Source of the DNA: Gemmatimonadota bacterium
GTDB taxonomy: Bacteria; Gemmatimonadota; Gemmatimonadetes; Gemmatimonadales; GWC2-71-9
Direction: 5' to 3'
NCBI GenBank assembly: GCA_003221985.1
Contig: QHUQ01000125.1
Location: 1-44,781, forward strand
DNA length: 44,781 bases
The translations under genes were made by a program, and so were the position numbers. Positions 34,931 through 43,976 of the stretch are shown piece by piece. Under the pieces are notes generated by a model, which saw only the letters and a program-made list of their open reading frames with translations, made no database searches and was not told the DNA's origin. Each line of letters begins with the position of its first letter. The stretch's first letter is position 1.

Positions 34931-36741
34931 GCGCGCTGAGGCGGGTGCAGCCGGTCGAGGATGCGGTCGGCGAGCTTGGTCGAGAATCCGGGGAGCGCAG
35001 CGATCTCGGTGGGGGTGGCAGTACGTACGCCGGCGAGTGACCCGAAGCGCTCCAGCAGCAGCCGGCGGCGCGCCGGGCCAATGCCGGGGATCCGCAACAG
35101 CTCCGATGTAATCGTCCGCTGCGCGCGGCGCTTGCGGCTGTAGGTGACCGCAAAGCGATGCGCCTCGTCGCGCGCGCGCTGCAGCAACTTGAGTGACGGG
35201 CTGCGACGCGACAGCCGCAGCGGCTCGCCGGAGCCCGGCAGGAAGACCTCTTCTTCCCGTTTCGCGAGGCTGACGATCGGCAGTCGCTCTTGCCCCTGTG
35301 CACGCGCTGCTTCGACGGCCGCCGTGAGCTGGCCCTTGCCGCCGTCGATCACGACCAGGTCGGGAATCTGTTTGTTCTCCGCAATACGCCGAGTCAGGAA
35401 TCGGGTCACGACTTCCTTCATGGCGGCAAAATCGTCGATCCCTTCTACCCCCTTGATCCGGTAGCGGCGGTACTCAGCCTTGCGGGGCCGGCCGCCCTCG
35501 AACCAGACCAGGGACCCTACCGTGTCGCGGCCCTGATTGGTGGAGATGTCGATGCACACCATGGCGCGCGGCACGACGGGCAAGCCGAGGTCGCGCCCCA
35601 GCGCGAAGACGGGGTCGGCAGCCCGTTCGTCGATGTCGAACGTTTCAATCTTGAAGCTGTCGAGCAGGTGGCGCGCGTTCTGATCGGCCAGCTCGACGAG
35701 CTTGGCTGCCGAGCCGCGCTGCGGGACGACGAAATCGACGCCCGGCGCCAGCTCGCGCAGCGCCTCGAGATCGGCCGGGGCGAATGGCAGCACCACGCGC
35801 TGGGCGCGCTGCTCGAGCGGCAGGTAGTAGCCGACGAGGAAGGTGCGCAACACCTCCCCTTCCGGCGCGTGCTCGACATGCTCCAAAAAGCGCTGCTCGC
35901 GCGCCACGAGCTTGCCGTCGCGAATCCGCAAGATAACGCCGACGGCGTCGTCGCCGTCGCGGGCCAGGCTGATCGCATCGGCATCACCCCCGCCCACGAC
36001 TTCCACCGTCTGCGGCTGCTCGAGCTGGTCGAGCCATTTCAAGGCATCGCGCAGCTGCGCGGCGCGCTCGTAATCCTGCGCGTTGCTCGCGTCCTGCATG
36101 CGCTCGCGCAGCCGCGCCCGCACATCGAGCGTCTTTCCGGACAGAAAGAGCAGCACATCGTCGATCATCCGCCGGTAGTCCGCAACGCTTTGATAGCCGA
36201 CACACGGGGCCTTGCACCGCTCGATGTGAAAATCGAGGCACGGCCGGTCCGGCGCCTCTTCCGGCAGATGCCAGGAACAGGACCGCACCGTGAAGATGCG
36301 CCGCACGATCTTCAGCGTCTGTCGCAACGTCGCGACGTCGGTGTAGGGACCGAAGTAGCGGGCGCCCGGAATCGTGACACGCCGCACCACCAGCACGCGC
36401 GGAAACGGCTCGGCCAGCGTTACGGCGATCTGCGGATAGCTCTTATCGTCGCGCAGCCGGATGTTGAACTTCGGCTGGTGTTCCTTGATGAGCGTGTTTT
36501 CGAGCAGCAGCGCCTGCGCCTCGTTCGGGACGATGATCGTCTCGAGGTCGGCGATTTGCTCGCGCAAAAACTCCCGCTCGGTACTCCCCTGTTCCTCGGC
36601 GAAATAGCTGGGCAGGCGCGTACGCAGGTTGGCGGCCTTTCCCACATACACGATCTCCCCCTCGGCGTCTTTCCAGAGATAGACGCCGGGGCGAGCGGGA
36701 AGAGCCGCTAGTTGGCGGGCGAGCCGGTCAGAGATTGCCAT
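34927..36741 (-). CDS. uvrC: Excinuclease ABC subunit C
   Basis: Makes both incisions in nucleotide excision repair. 604 residues from ATG 36741: GIY-YIG nuclease (PGVYLWKDAEGEIVYVGKA, about 17-35; RYFGPYTD), the Cys-rich CLDFHIERCKAPCVGYQ region, the UvrB-binding UVR motif (about 195-235), the RNase H-like second nuclease (MVCIDISTNQG, VIDGGKGQL) and a helix-hairpin-helix pair (LLRIPGIGPARRRLLLERFGSL, LPGFSTKLADRIL). The start lies 34 bases inside the murJ 3' end; the upstream open frame is murJ shadow. Complete. Confidence 0.97.
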   Translation of the reverse strand: MAISDRLARQLAALPARPGVYLWKDAEGEIVYVGKAANLRTRLPSYFAEEQGSTEREFLREQIADLETIIVPNEAQALLLENTLIKEHQPKFNIRLRDDKSYPQIAVTLAEPFPRVLVVRRVTIPGARYFGPYTDVATLRQTLKIVRRIFTVRSCSWHLPEEAPDRPCLDFHIERCKAPCVGYQSVADYRRMIDDVLLFLSGKTLDVRARLRERMQDASNAQDYERAAQLRDALKWLDQLEQPQTVEVVGGGDADAISLARDGDDAVGVILRIRDGKLVAREQRFLEHVEHAPEGEVLRTFLVGYYLPLEQRAQRVVLPFAPADLEALRELAPGVDFVVPQRGSAAKLVELADQNARHLLDSFKIETFDIDERAADPVFALGRDLGLPVVPRAMVCIDISTNQGRDTVGSLVWFEGGRPRKAEYRRYRIKGVEGIDDFAAMKEVVTRFLTRRIAENKQIPDLVVIDGGKGQLTAAVEAARAQGQERLPIVSLAKREEEVFLPGSGEPLRLSRRSPSLKLLQRARDEAHRFAVTYSRKRRAQRTITSELLRIPGIGPARRRLLLERFGSLAGVRTATPTEIAALPGFSTKLADRILDRLHPPQRA

Positions 36742-38261
36742 GCGCGTATCGCGTCGGGGTGGCGGAACGCCAAAGTGAGCGCCCCGTATGCCACCCCAAA
36801 GATACCAAGCACGACAATGCCTCGAGGGATCGGACGCCACCCGGCGGCCAGATACCCCATCCCGACGCCGAGCAGGGCGGCGATCAGCGCGGCGGCGACG
36901 ACCAGCCCGACGATCTGCCAGTCTGCACGCTGCAGGATCGTCCCGATGCGTCTGTCGAGATCGTACAGATGCAGGACGGTGTTGAGCGTGCCGCCGATCG
37001 ACGAGCCGAGCGCGATGCCCGCCGGGCCGAAGCGCCGCATGAAGAACCACGACAGGAATCCGGAAATCACGAGCGAGATGATCGCGATGCGCACCGGCGT
37101 GCGCGTATCCCGCATGGCGTAGAACCCGGACGCGAACAGCTTGACGGTCGACTGTCCCAGCAGCCCGATGCCGTAGGCGGCCAGCACGCCGCCCACGAGG
37201 ACCGTATCGTCGGCATCGAAGCGGCCCGTTTGGAACAGCGCGCCCACGATTTGCGGGCCGAACGCCGCGAACGCGAAGGCAGACGGCAGGACGAAGAACG
37301 CGATGCGGCGAAAGCCGGTCGCGATCCGCGCGCGTAATTGATCGTGGGGCGTCTCGCCGACCGCATCGCGGGAGAGCTCCGGTAGCGCGACCGCGGTGAC
37401 CGCGACTCCAAACAAGCTGATCGGTAAGACTTGCACGAGCTGCGCATACCCCAGGCTCGCGAGCCCACCTTCCCCCGTGAACGAGCCGAGGAACGTATCG
37501 ACGAGTCCCGATATCTGGGCGACTCCCGCACCGATCACGAGGGGGGCCCAGGCGGTGATCACATCCCGCACTCCCGCCGGCGCGAAACTCACGCTGAGCG
37601 GGATGCCTTGCAACAGCCGCCAGCACGTGGGCAGCTGGACGGCGATCTGGAGCACGCTGCCGACTACGGTGCCCCACGCCAGCGCGAGTGCCAAGCGGTA
37701 GAGCTGCTCGTTGGCCGCCAGTCCCTTCCCCGTCAACCAGGCGGCTGCTCCGATCATCGCGGCGATGCCCGCGACATTCCACAGCGCGGGCGCCGCATAG
37801 GGCAGGAAAAAACGCCGGTGTGTGTTCAGGATCCCGAGACACCATGCGGATACGACCATCAGGCCCGTCATCGGGAAGAGAATGCGCACCAGTACGGTGG
37901 TCAGCTCTCGCTTCGGTCCGTCGAACCCCTGCGCGACGACTGCGGTGATGGCGGGAGCGAACGTTATCCCGATGACGGCCAGCACACCGCTGGCAAGCAG
38001 CAGTAGTCCCAGGATCGCGCCGGCGAGCGCGCGCGCCGCATCCTTGTTTTTCTCGTTGAGGGCCGCGTAGACCGGAATGAACGATGCTGACAGCGTTCCT
38101 TCGCCGAGCAACGTGCGAAGCGCGTTCGGAATGCGAAGCGCCGCGCGAAACGCGTCCGCCACGGCGCCGTTCCCGAAGTAGTGCGCAAAAACTCTTTCCC
38201 GGATGTAGCCGAGAACGCGCGTTACGAGAATCCCGGCTGCTACGCGCCCTGCGCCCTTCAA
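36708..38261 (-). CDS. murJ: Lipid II flippase MurJ
   Basis: Flips the peptidoglycan precursor lipid II across the inner membrane. 517 residues with about 14 helices. The start matches the family (VAAGILVTRVLGYIRERVFAHYFG, RIPNALRTLLGEGTLSASFIPVY), and ASGFYAMRDTRTPVRIAIISLV is the usual late motif. The start is TTG 38261, which shares TTGA with the upstream small gene. The 3' end overlaps uvrC by 34 bases. Complete. Confidence 0.96.
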   Translation of the reverse strand: MKGAGRVAAGILVTRVLGYIRERVFAHYFGNGAVADAFRAALRIPNALRTLLGEGTLSASFIPVYAALNEKNKDAARALAGAILGLLLLASGVLAVIGITFAPAITAVVAQGFDGPKRELTTVLVRILFPMTGLMVVSAWCLGILNTHRRFFLPYAAPALWNVAGIAAMIGAAAWLTGKGLAANEQLYRLALALAWGTVVGSVLQIAVQLPTCWRLLQGIPLSVSFAPAGVRDVITAWAPLVIGAGVAQISGLVDTFLGSFTGEGGLASLGYAQLVQVLPISLFGVAVTAVALPELSRDAVGETPHDQLRARIATGFRRIAFFVLPSAFAFAAFGPQIVGALFQTGRFDADDTVLVGGVLAAYGIGLLGQSTVKLFASGFYAMRDTRTPVRIAIISLVISGFLSWFFMRRFGPAGIALGSSIGGTLNTVLHLYDLDRRIGTILQRADWQIVGLVVAAALIAALLGVGMGYLAAGWRPIPRGIVVLGIFGVAYGALTLAFRHPDAIRAWQSLTGSPAN

Positions 38262-38542
38262 GACGTGGGTTTCTTGCGGCGGGGGTCTTCCAGCAGGCGC
38301 TGCATGAACTGCAGCTCTTCCCGCATGCCGGCGACCGAGCGGCTCAGGTCCTCGATCTCGGTCTCGAGCACCTCGACCTTGCGCTGTACGTCACGCAACT
38401 CAGGGGTCGGGCCGCCCGCCCCCGCGGCGTCGGTACGGCTCTCCATGCGTCGCGCCACCGACTTGCCGAGTGGCGAATCGACCAGAATCGCGGCCACCGG
38501 GATTAACAGCGCGACGACGAGAATTACGGCGAGGACCCACAT
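38258..38542 (-). CDS. Small membrane protein with a coiled coil
   Basis: 94 residues: one N-terminal membrane helix (VLAVILVVALLIPVAAIL), then a Gly/Pro-rich linker and a predicted coiled coil (about 50-88, LRDVQRKVEVLETEIEDLSRSVAGMREELQF) ending in basic residues. It is transcribed between bshC and murJ, and its stop overlaps the murJ TTG. The layout resembles phage-shock or small divisome accessory proteins, but no family is recognised. Confidence 0.75.
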   Translation of the reverse strand: MWVLAVILVVALLIPVAAILVDSPLGKSVARRMESRTDAAGAGGPTPELRDVQRKVEVLETEIEDLSRSVAGMREELQFMQRLLEDPRRKKPTS

Positions 38543-38552
38543 GAATCGGATT

Positions 38553-39977
38553 CTATAAACCCGCGGCCCAGCGCGCCACCTCGGCAGCGATTTCGTCCAG
38601 CAGTCCAGGACCGTAACGCGCCAGAAACGAGGCGATGCTCAAGACGCGCTCCTGCGGCTGCCCCAGCGGCATGAGGGCCGCGCGGGCTCGCGCGAGCTGA
38701 CCGGCCGCCGTCGTCTGGGTGCGTTTCAGACTCGCCACCAGCTTCTTCTCGATCTCGTGCGTTCCCGCCAGCGCGGCGTTGCGCGCCGACTGCACGGTGC
38801 GCTCCAATGTCGGATCGACGTGCTGGACCGCGTTGCCGATGGCGGCGTAGCGCGACTCGAGCTCGGCGCGCAACGTCGTGAGCCCCGTGGCGAGATCCGG
38901 CGGCAGATCGGCGCGCGCCAGCCGCGCCTCCAGCGCACCGGGCGGGCCGGCGAAATCGTCGGGCGTCAGCCCGTGTTTGCTGAGCACCTTCTCGACCCGC
39001 GATTCGAGGATCAAGCCCGACCAGCGCGGGATGTGCGCCTGCGGCGCGACACCGAGCCGGGAGAACAGCGGCGCCGATTCCGGCAGGTACTCCATCTCTC
39101 CCGGCCCGCCGACGTAGGCGACGGTGGGAAACAACGCCGCTTCGATGAGCGGCCGCAGCAGCACGTTCGGCGACAGCCGTTCGGGCGACTCCGCGGCGAT
39201 CTGTTCCAGCTGCGCCCGCGTGAACCGTTCGCCGCCGCGGCGCGTCACGAAATCGCCGCCGTCCTGGCGCAGCCGATCGCGCCCCAGCCTGCCTTCGACC
39301 AGGACGGGCGTCAGTCCGTCGTCCAGGGTTTCGCCCAGGCCGCGCAGCAACCATGGTGCCGCTGCCCGCTTCGCCGAGCGATCGTGAGCCCGGAAGACAG
39401 CCAGGCCGCGGCTCGCCAGCGCCGCGTTGATCGCTTCCGCCGCGGCATCGGCGAGGTTGTTCTCGGATCGATAGGACTGTTCAAGCCAGGCGAGCGCGGC
39501 GGGCCTGAATTCGGAATCGGGCAAGGCGGCCTTCAACGCGTCGAGCGCCGCCGCGATCTCCGCGCCACAGCGCTCGCGAAACAGCGGCAGCTGTGGCGCC
39601 TCGTGCGGGCGCTCGCGCAACACGATCTTCACCGGCTCGCCGTCCGCACCGAGGACCCACGCGTGGTTCGCTTCGGCGAAGTCGTGATCGTCGCCGGCCA
39701 CCCAGAATACCGGCACGACGGGGACACCCCGCTCGCGCTCGAGACGCTGCGCCAGCGCGACCGCCGACAGCGCCTTGTGAAACGTGTACAGCGGGCCTGT
39801 GAAGAGCGCAGGCTGCTGACCGGTCGTCACGGCCAGGATTTCTCCCCCCGCGAGCCGGTCGCGACCCGGACCGGGCAGCACGGCCGCAAGCACATCCGCG
39901 TGAATGCGCCGCGGGGTCCCGCTGGGAATCGGTGCGCCGGCCCTGGGCAGGGGCGTGGAGAGGATGCGGGGCATCAT
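38553..39977 (-). CDS. bshC: Bacillithiol biosynthesis cysteine ligase BshC
   Basis: Proposed to add cysteine to glucosaminyl-malate, the last step of bacillithiol synthesis. 474 residues with family motifs: AVTTGQQPALFTGPLYTFHKALSAV (about 48-72), VPVFWVAGDDHDFAEANHAWVL (about 88-109), and AYVGGPGEMEYLPESAPLFSRLGV (about 293-316). Firmicutes BshC is about 540 residues; the shorter N-terminus may be normal for this lineage. ATG 39977 overlaps the upstream methyltransferase stop. bshA and bshB are not in the window. Confidence 0.92.
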   Translation of the reverse strand: MMPRILSTPLPRAGAPIPSGTPRRIHADVLAAVLPGPGRDRLAGGEILAVTTGQQPALFTGPLYTFHKALSAVALAQRLERERGVPVVPVFWVAGDDHDFAEANHAWVLGADGEPVKIVLRERPHEAPQLPLFRERCGAEIAAALDALKAALPDSEFRPAALAWLEQSYRSENNLADAAAEAINAALASRGLAVFRAHDRSAKRAAAPWLLRGLGETLDDGLTPVLVEGRLGRDRLRQDGGDFVTRRGGERFTRAQLEQIAAESPERLSPNVLLRPLIEAALFPTVAYVGGPGEMEYLPESAPLFSRLGVAPQAHIPRWSGLILESRVEKVLSKHGLTPDDFAGPPGALEARLARADLPPDLATGLTTLRAELESRYAAIGNAVQHVDPTLERTVQSARNAALAGTHEIEKKLVASLKRTQTTAAGQLARARAALMPLGQPQERVLSIASFLARYGPGLLDEIAAEVARWAAGL

Positions 39978-40696
39978 GCGCGCGCGCCCACCAGAATCAC
40001 GCGCGGCGCCTTGGGCCCGGCGGGCCCACCGTCATAGTCGCCCAAACGCGCCGCCACCTGGAGTCCCGCGTCGCTGAGCAGCGCCGCCAGCTCGTCCGCA
40101 CCGTACAAGCGCACGCGTTCCTGAAAGCGCCGACCCTCATCCCGCAATTCGATCTCCTTGATCACGAAGCGGCCGTCGGCCCCGATGCGGCGCGTCACCC
40201 GCACGTCGCTGCGGGCCGTTGCCTGTTCGCCGAGCTCGAGCGAACGCCGCACCTGATCCGCGTTGAGATAGTCCAGGACGAAGTGCCCGCCAGGCGCCAG
40301 CGCCTCCGCCACCTGCCTGATCACCAGGCGATGCTCGGCATCGTCCAAAAAGTAGCCGAACGACGTGAACAGATTCACCGCCAAAGCGAAGCTGCCCGGA
40401 CGAAACGGCAGCGCCCGCATGTCCCCGCGCACCAGCGCTGCGCGGGTGCGCTCGCGTGCGCGGCGCAACATGGCGCGCGACAGATCGAAGCCGATGACGT
40501 GGCCGCCGCCGCCCAGCCGCTCCAGCTCCGCGGCATGGCGTCCCGGCCCGCAGGCGAGATCCAGGATGCGATCCCCCGTGCCCCACGGCACGATGCTCCG
40601 GATCAATGCGACGGCTCGACGCGCATCTTCGTCGTCGCGGTGCGGATAGAGGGCATGATACTCCTCGCCGAACCACTGCTCGAACCATTCGGTCAT
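39974..40696 (-). CDS. Class I SAM-dependent methyltransferase
   Basis: A 240-residue methyltransferase. The SAM motif is ILDLACGPGRHAAELERLG (about 43-61), with GFDLSRAML, DMRALPFRPGSFALAVNLFTSFGYF (about 94-118) and EALAPGGHFVLDYLN. The N-terminus WFEQWFGEEYHALYPHRDD resembles a branch often placed near bshC. ATG 40696 shares ATGA with the AMMECR1-domain stop. The substrate is unknown. Confidence 0.9.
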   Translation of the reverse strand: MTEWFEQWFGEEYHALYPHRDDEDARRAVALIRSIVPWGTGDRILDLACGPGRHAAELERLGGGGHVIGFDLSRAMLRRARERTRAALVRGDMRALPFRPGSFALAVNLFTSFGYFLDDAEHRLVIRQVAEALAPGGHFVLDYLNADQVRRSLELGEQATARSDVRVTRRIGADGRFVIKEIELRDEGRRFQERVRLYGADELAALLSDAGLQVAARLGDYDGGPAGPKAPRVILVGARA

Positions 40697-41340
40697 TCGA
40701 CGAAGACGTCCGCTGTGAACGTGAAGACTTGCGTATCCGGTTCCCGCCAGCTCCCGGCCGCCAGTCCCGCCTTGTGACAGACGGCGTTCAGGAAGGCTTC
40801 GGGCCCGAGTCCCTGCTCGATTGCGACCTGCGGCAGCAGCACCGCCTGGGCGCGGCCGCGCCGCACCAGCAGACCGTCACGGCCGATGACGAGGCGACAC
40901 AGATCCGCCGCCGCCACGCGCACGGGCGGCTCGAGTACGGAGATTCCGATCCGCAGCGCGGAGAGCTCGTGCAGCTGAACGGGGGGGAAGCGAGGATCGG
41001 AACGGGCGGCGGAGACGGCGACCTGACGAATGACCTCACCCAGCGGCCGGTCGTTCATCACGTGTCCGATGCAGCCACGCAGATCCCCCCCCCGCCTCCC
41101 CTCCTGTTCCTCCAGGGTCACGAACGCGCCGCGGCGCAACACCGCGCCGGGCACGTCGGGCAATTCAGGAGGCGAGTCGCCCGCCAGCGCCGCCGTGATG
41201 GCGCTGCGTGCCAGCGCGAGCAGCGCGGCGCGATCGGCGGGGGTCAGCGCGGATTCAGGATCCGCGATGGTATTTCTCTCCGCGCCGGATCGTGAACGCG
41301 CGGTAGAGCTGCTCGTACACGACCACGCGCGCCAACTCAT
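40693..41340 (-). CDS. AMMECR1-domain protein (AmmeMemoRadiSam system protein A type)
   Basis: The AMMECR1 domain fills about residues 30-215: GAFVTLEEQ...GDLRGCIGHVMNDRPLGEVIRQVAVSAARSDPRFPPV, then LRIGISVLEPP and QAVLLPQVAIEQGLGPEAFLNAVCHKAGL. The core motif LRGCIG is intact. Function is unsettled; bacterial forms occur with Memo and radical-SAM partners, neither of which is adjacent here. The only standard start before the domain is ATG 41340, deep inside rlmH. GGAGAG lies seven bases before an in-frame ATC (41268), and a CTG is at 41247, so the true start may be non-standard. Confidence 0.88.
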   Translation of the reverse strand: MSWRAWSCTSSSTARSRSGAERNTIADPESALTPADRAALLALARSAITAALAGDSPPELPDVPGAVLRRGAFVTLEEQEGRRGGDLRGCIGHVMNDRPLGEVIRQVAVSAARSDPRFPPVQLHELSALRIGISVLEPPVRVAAADLCRLVIGRDGLLVRRGRAQAVLLPQVAIEQGLGPEAFLNAVCHKAGLAAGSWREPDTQVFTFTADVFVE

Positions 41341-41659
41341 GCGGCAGCGTCAGCGGGCCCAGGCTCCAGGTTTTCTCTGCGCGCCGGACGATGCTCTCCG
41401 GCAAGCCGTCGGCATCGCCGATCACGAACGTGACGTCGCGCCCTTCCATGTCCCAGCGACCGGTGAGATCGGCGAGCTGCTCCGAGGTCCATGCCTCACC
41501 GTTTTGTGCTAATGCAATGAGGCGCGAGTCCGCAGGTACCCTTCGCGCCTCCTCGATCTTGGCGTAGTGCCGGATCCGGCTCAGGTAGTCGTCACAGGCC
41601 GCGCGGAGTGCCGCGCTCTTCATGCGGCTGCCTCCCAGGGCGAGGACGAGATAGCGCAT
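41255..41659 (-). CDS. rlmH: 23S rRNA pseudouridine1915 N3-methyltransferase RlmH
   Basis: Methylates pseudouridine 1915 of 23S rRNA on the assembled 70S ribosome, using a SPOUT-fold knot. Family sequence: MRYLVLALGGSRMKS, GRDVTFVIGDADGLPESI, LTLPHELARVVVYEQLYRAFTI and the C-terminal RGEKYHR. At 134 residues it is about 20 shorter than the usual 155; the gap lies around residue 35-40 (KIEEARRV), in the variable part before PADSRLIAL, and is in frame. ATGA joins it to the gdhA stop. Confidence 0.9.
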   Translation of the reverse strand: MRYLVLALGGSRMKSAALRAACDDYLSRIRHYAKIEEARRVPADSRLIALAQNGEAWTSEQLADLTGRWDMEGRDVTFVIGDADGLPESIVRRAEKTWSLGPLTLPHELARVVVYEQLYRAFTIRRGEKYHRGS

Positions 41660-42948
41660 CAGGCATACATGCCGCGCAGCCGGTGCATCGCCGCCACCCG
41701 GTCCACGGCGACGATGTACGACGCGATCCGGTTGGCGACCTTGTGCTTTGCCGCCATCGCCATCACCTCGCCGAACGAGCGGACCAGAATCGCCTCCAGC
41801 CGCCGGTTGACGGTCTCCTCGTCCCAGAAGTAGCCGCCGCGGTCCTGCACCCACTCGAAATAGCTCACCGTCACGCCGCCGGCGTTGGCGAGGATGTCGG
41901 GAATCACGAACACCCCTTTGTCCTCGAGAATCTTGTCGGCGGCGGCGCTGGTGGGGCCGTTGGCGCCTTCGCAGATGATCTTGGCTTTGATGTGGGCAGC
42001 GTTCTTGCGGGTGATGACATTCTCGGTGGCGGCGGGGATCAACACGTCGCAGTCGACGGTCAGCACCTGCTCGTGCGTGATCGTCTCGGCCTTGGCGTAG
42101 CCGGCGAGCTGACGGTGCTCCTTCACCCACTTAATCAGGTCCTGCACGTCCAGGCCCTTGGGATTGAGGAGCGCGGTGGACTTGTCCGAGACGGCGACGA
42201 TGACGGCTCCTTCTCTGGCCATGAGGTCGGCGGCCACGGAGCCCACGTTGCCGAAGCCCTGCACCGCGACGCGCGTGCCTTTCAGGCTCATATCCAACTT
42301 CGCCAGCGCTTCCCGCGTCACGATCATGCAGCCCCGGCCGGTTGCCTCGCGACGACCCAGCGATCCACCCATCTCGACCGGCTTCCCCGTCACCACCGCC
42401 GTCACGGTGTGGCGCTTGTGCATGGAATAGGTGTCCATGATCCACGCCATCACGCGCTCGTTGGTATTGACGTCGGGCGCCGGGACGTCGGAGTCGGGTC
42501 CCAGGACTTCGATGATGCTGGAGGTGTAGCGTCGCGTCACCTTTTCCAGCTCCGCCATCGACATTGTGGTCGGATCACAGACGACGCCGCCTTTGGACCC
42601 GCCGAACGGAATGTTCACCAGCGCGCACTTCCACGTCATCCACGCCGCCAGCGCCTTGCCCTCCTCCAGCGTGACGTTGAGATCGAAGCGGATGCCGCCC
42701 TTGGCAGGGCCGCGGGAGGTGTTATAGAGGACGCGGTACCCCGTGTAGACCTCGACCTCGCCGCTGTCGCGCAGGATCGGGACGGAGACGATGATCTGTT
42801 TTTCGGGATTGCGGAGCACCTTGTACAAGCCGCGATCGAGATTCAGCAGTTTCGCGGCGTGGTCAAAGCGCTCCATCATCGCCTCGAACGGATTCTCCTC
42901 GGCGAGAAACGTCTGCTTGTCGGGACGGATTATCGCAGGTTCGCTCAT
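41659..42948 (-). CDS. gdhA: Glutamate dehydrogenase (Glu/Leu/Phe/Val dehydrogenase family)
   Basis: Interconverts glutamate and 2-oxoglutarate. 429 residues: substrate domain with GPAKGGIRFDLNVTLEEGKALAAWMTWKCALVNIPFGGSKGGV (about 80-122, including the catalytic lysines), Asp in PAPDVNTNERVMAW, then the Rossmann domain VAVQGFGNVGSVAADL (about 228-243). Cofactor preference is not evident. The enzyme links nitrogen assimilation to an operon otherwise devoted to ribosome modification and lipid A. ATGA joins it to lpxK. Confidence 0.95.
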   Translation of the reverse strand: MSEPAIIRPDKQTFLAEENPFEAMMERFDHAAKLLNLDRGLYKVLRNPEKQIIVSVPILRDSGEVEVYTGYRVLYNTSRGPAKGGIRFDLNVTLEEGKALAAWMTWKCALVNIPFGGSKGGVVCDPTTMSMAELEKVTRRYTSSIIEVLGPDSDVPAPDVNTNERVMAWIMDTYSMHKRHTVTAVVTGKPVEMGGSLGRREATGRGCMIVTREALAKLDMSLKGTRVAVQGFGNVGSVAADLMAREGAVIVAVSDKSTALLNPKGLDVQDLIKWVKEHRQLAGYAKAETITHEQVLTVDCDVLIPAATENVITRKNAAHIKAKIICEGANGPTSAAADKILEDKGVFVIPDILANAGGVTVSYFEWVQDRGGYFWDEETVNRRLEAILVRSFGEVMAMAAKHKVANRIASYIVAVDRVAAMHRLRGMYA

Positions 42949-43976
42949 ACCACCCTTGTCAGTACCCCTTCCAGGACTCGCTCGACGGCGTCGCCGTTCA
43001 ATTCCCAGCGCAGCGCGAGCTGAGCGACGAGCGGTTCCGGAGCATCAGCGGGCCAGCGGCTGCGCAGCTTCACCGCATCCTTCTCGGTGACTACAACATA
43101 ATCGGCGTCTTGTGCGGCCCGCGCGAGCCGGGCCACGTCGCCCGGCGGGTAGGCGTGATGATCTTGATACGCCGTGAGTTGCACGCTCGCGCCGAAGCCG
43201 CGGACTTGCGCCGCGAAGCTGACCGGATCAGCGATGCCCGCAGCCACGACCACGCGCCGCTTCGCGAGGGCCGACAGCTCCACGCGCCGCGTCGAGCGGA
43301 GGCCCACCAGGCTATCGAGGGCGAGGTGCACGGTCGCCACCACGGCGTCCGGCCACCGTGCCGCTATGCGTCCCGCGAGTGCGCGCGACTCGGCCACCGC
43401 GGCGCGGCGGCGCGTGATGACGATGACGTCGGCGCGCCCCAGCGCGCTCCAATCCTCGCGCCACGGGCCGGCGGGGAGCGGCCACGCCACATGGCGCGGC
43501 GGCGAGCTCTCGGTGCTCACGACGGCAACATTGACATCCCGGCGGACATTGAGCCGCTGATAGGCGTCATCGAGCACGAGCACCCGCGCGCCTTGCGCCC
43601 GCGCCTGCTCCGCGCCCTTCACACGGTCGGGCTCGGGCACGACGATCGCCTCCGGCACCAGCCGTTGATGCACGGCTTGCTCGTCGCCGCGATATCCCCG
43701 CAAGAGAATCCCGGGCTTCACCCCGCGGCGGGCGAAGAACGCCGCCGTCCACGCCGCCAGCGGCGTCTTCCCCGCCCCGCCGACGGCAAGATTGCCGATC
43801 GCGATTGCCGGCAACGGCAACGCCCGCTGGCGTAGCCACCCGCGGGCGAACGCCTTCGCCCGCGCGCTCATGATCGTGCGGTACAAGAACGCGACGGGGA
43901 GCAGCGCGCCGCGCGCAGCGCGCGCCGGCACCGCGTTGCTCCACCACAGCCATTGGGCGACGCGCTGACCGCTCAC
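42945..43976 (-). CDS. lpxK: Tetraacyldisaccharide 4'-kinase
   Basis: Phosphorylates the lipid A precursor at the inner membrane. 343 residues with a hydrophobic N-terminus for membrane contact, P-loop GNLAVGGAGKTPLAAWTA (about 61-78), RGYRGDE, VLDDAYQRL (about 134-142) and the C-terminal VVTEKDAVKLRS. The start is GTG 43976, sharing GTGA with the DUF374 gene stop. It comes directly after lpxB and an acyltransferase, giving a lipid A gene group at this end of the window. Confidence 0.95.
   Translation of the reverse strand: MSGQRVAQWLWWSNAVPARAARGALLPVAFLYRTIMSARAKAFARGWLRQRALPLPAIAIGNLAVGGAGKTPLAAWTAAFFARRGVKPGILLRGYRGDEQAVHQRLVPEAIVVPEPDRVKGAEQARAQGARVLVLDDAYQRLNVRRDVNVAVVSTESSPPRHVAWPLPAGPWREDWSALGRADVIVITRRRAAVAESRALAGRIAARWPDAVVATVHLALDSLVGLRSTRRVELSALAKRRVVVAAGIADPVSFAAQVRGFGASVQLTAYQDHHAYPPGDVARLARAAQDADYVVVTEKDAVKLRSRWPADAPEPLVAQLALRWELNGDAVERVLEGVLTRVV

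Noticed and set aside
38757..40037. 426-codon + strand frame opposite bshC
   Set aside because: Antisense shadow of bshC, which has its family motifs on the minus strand.
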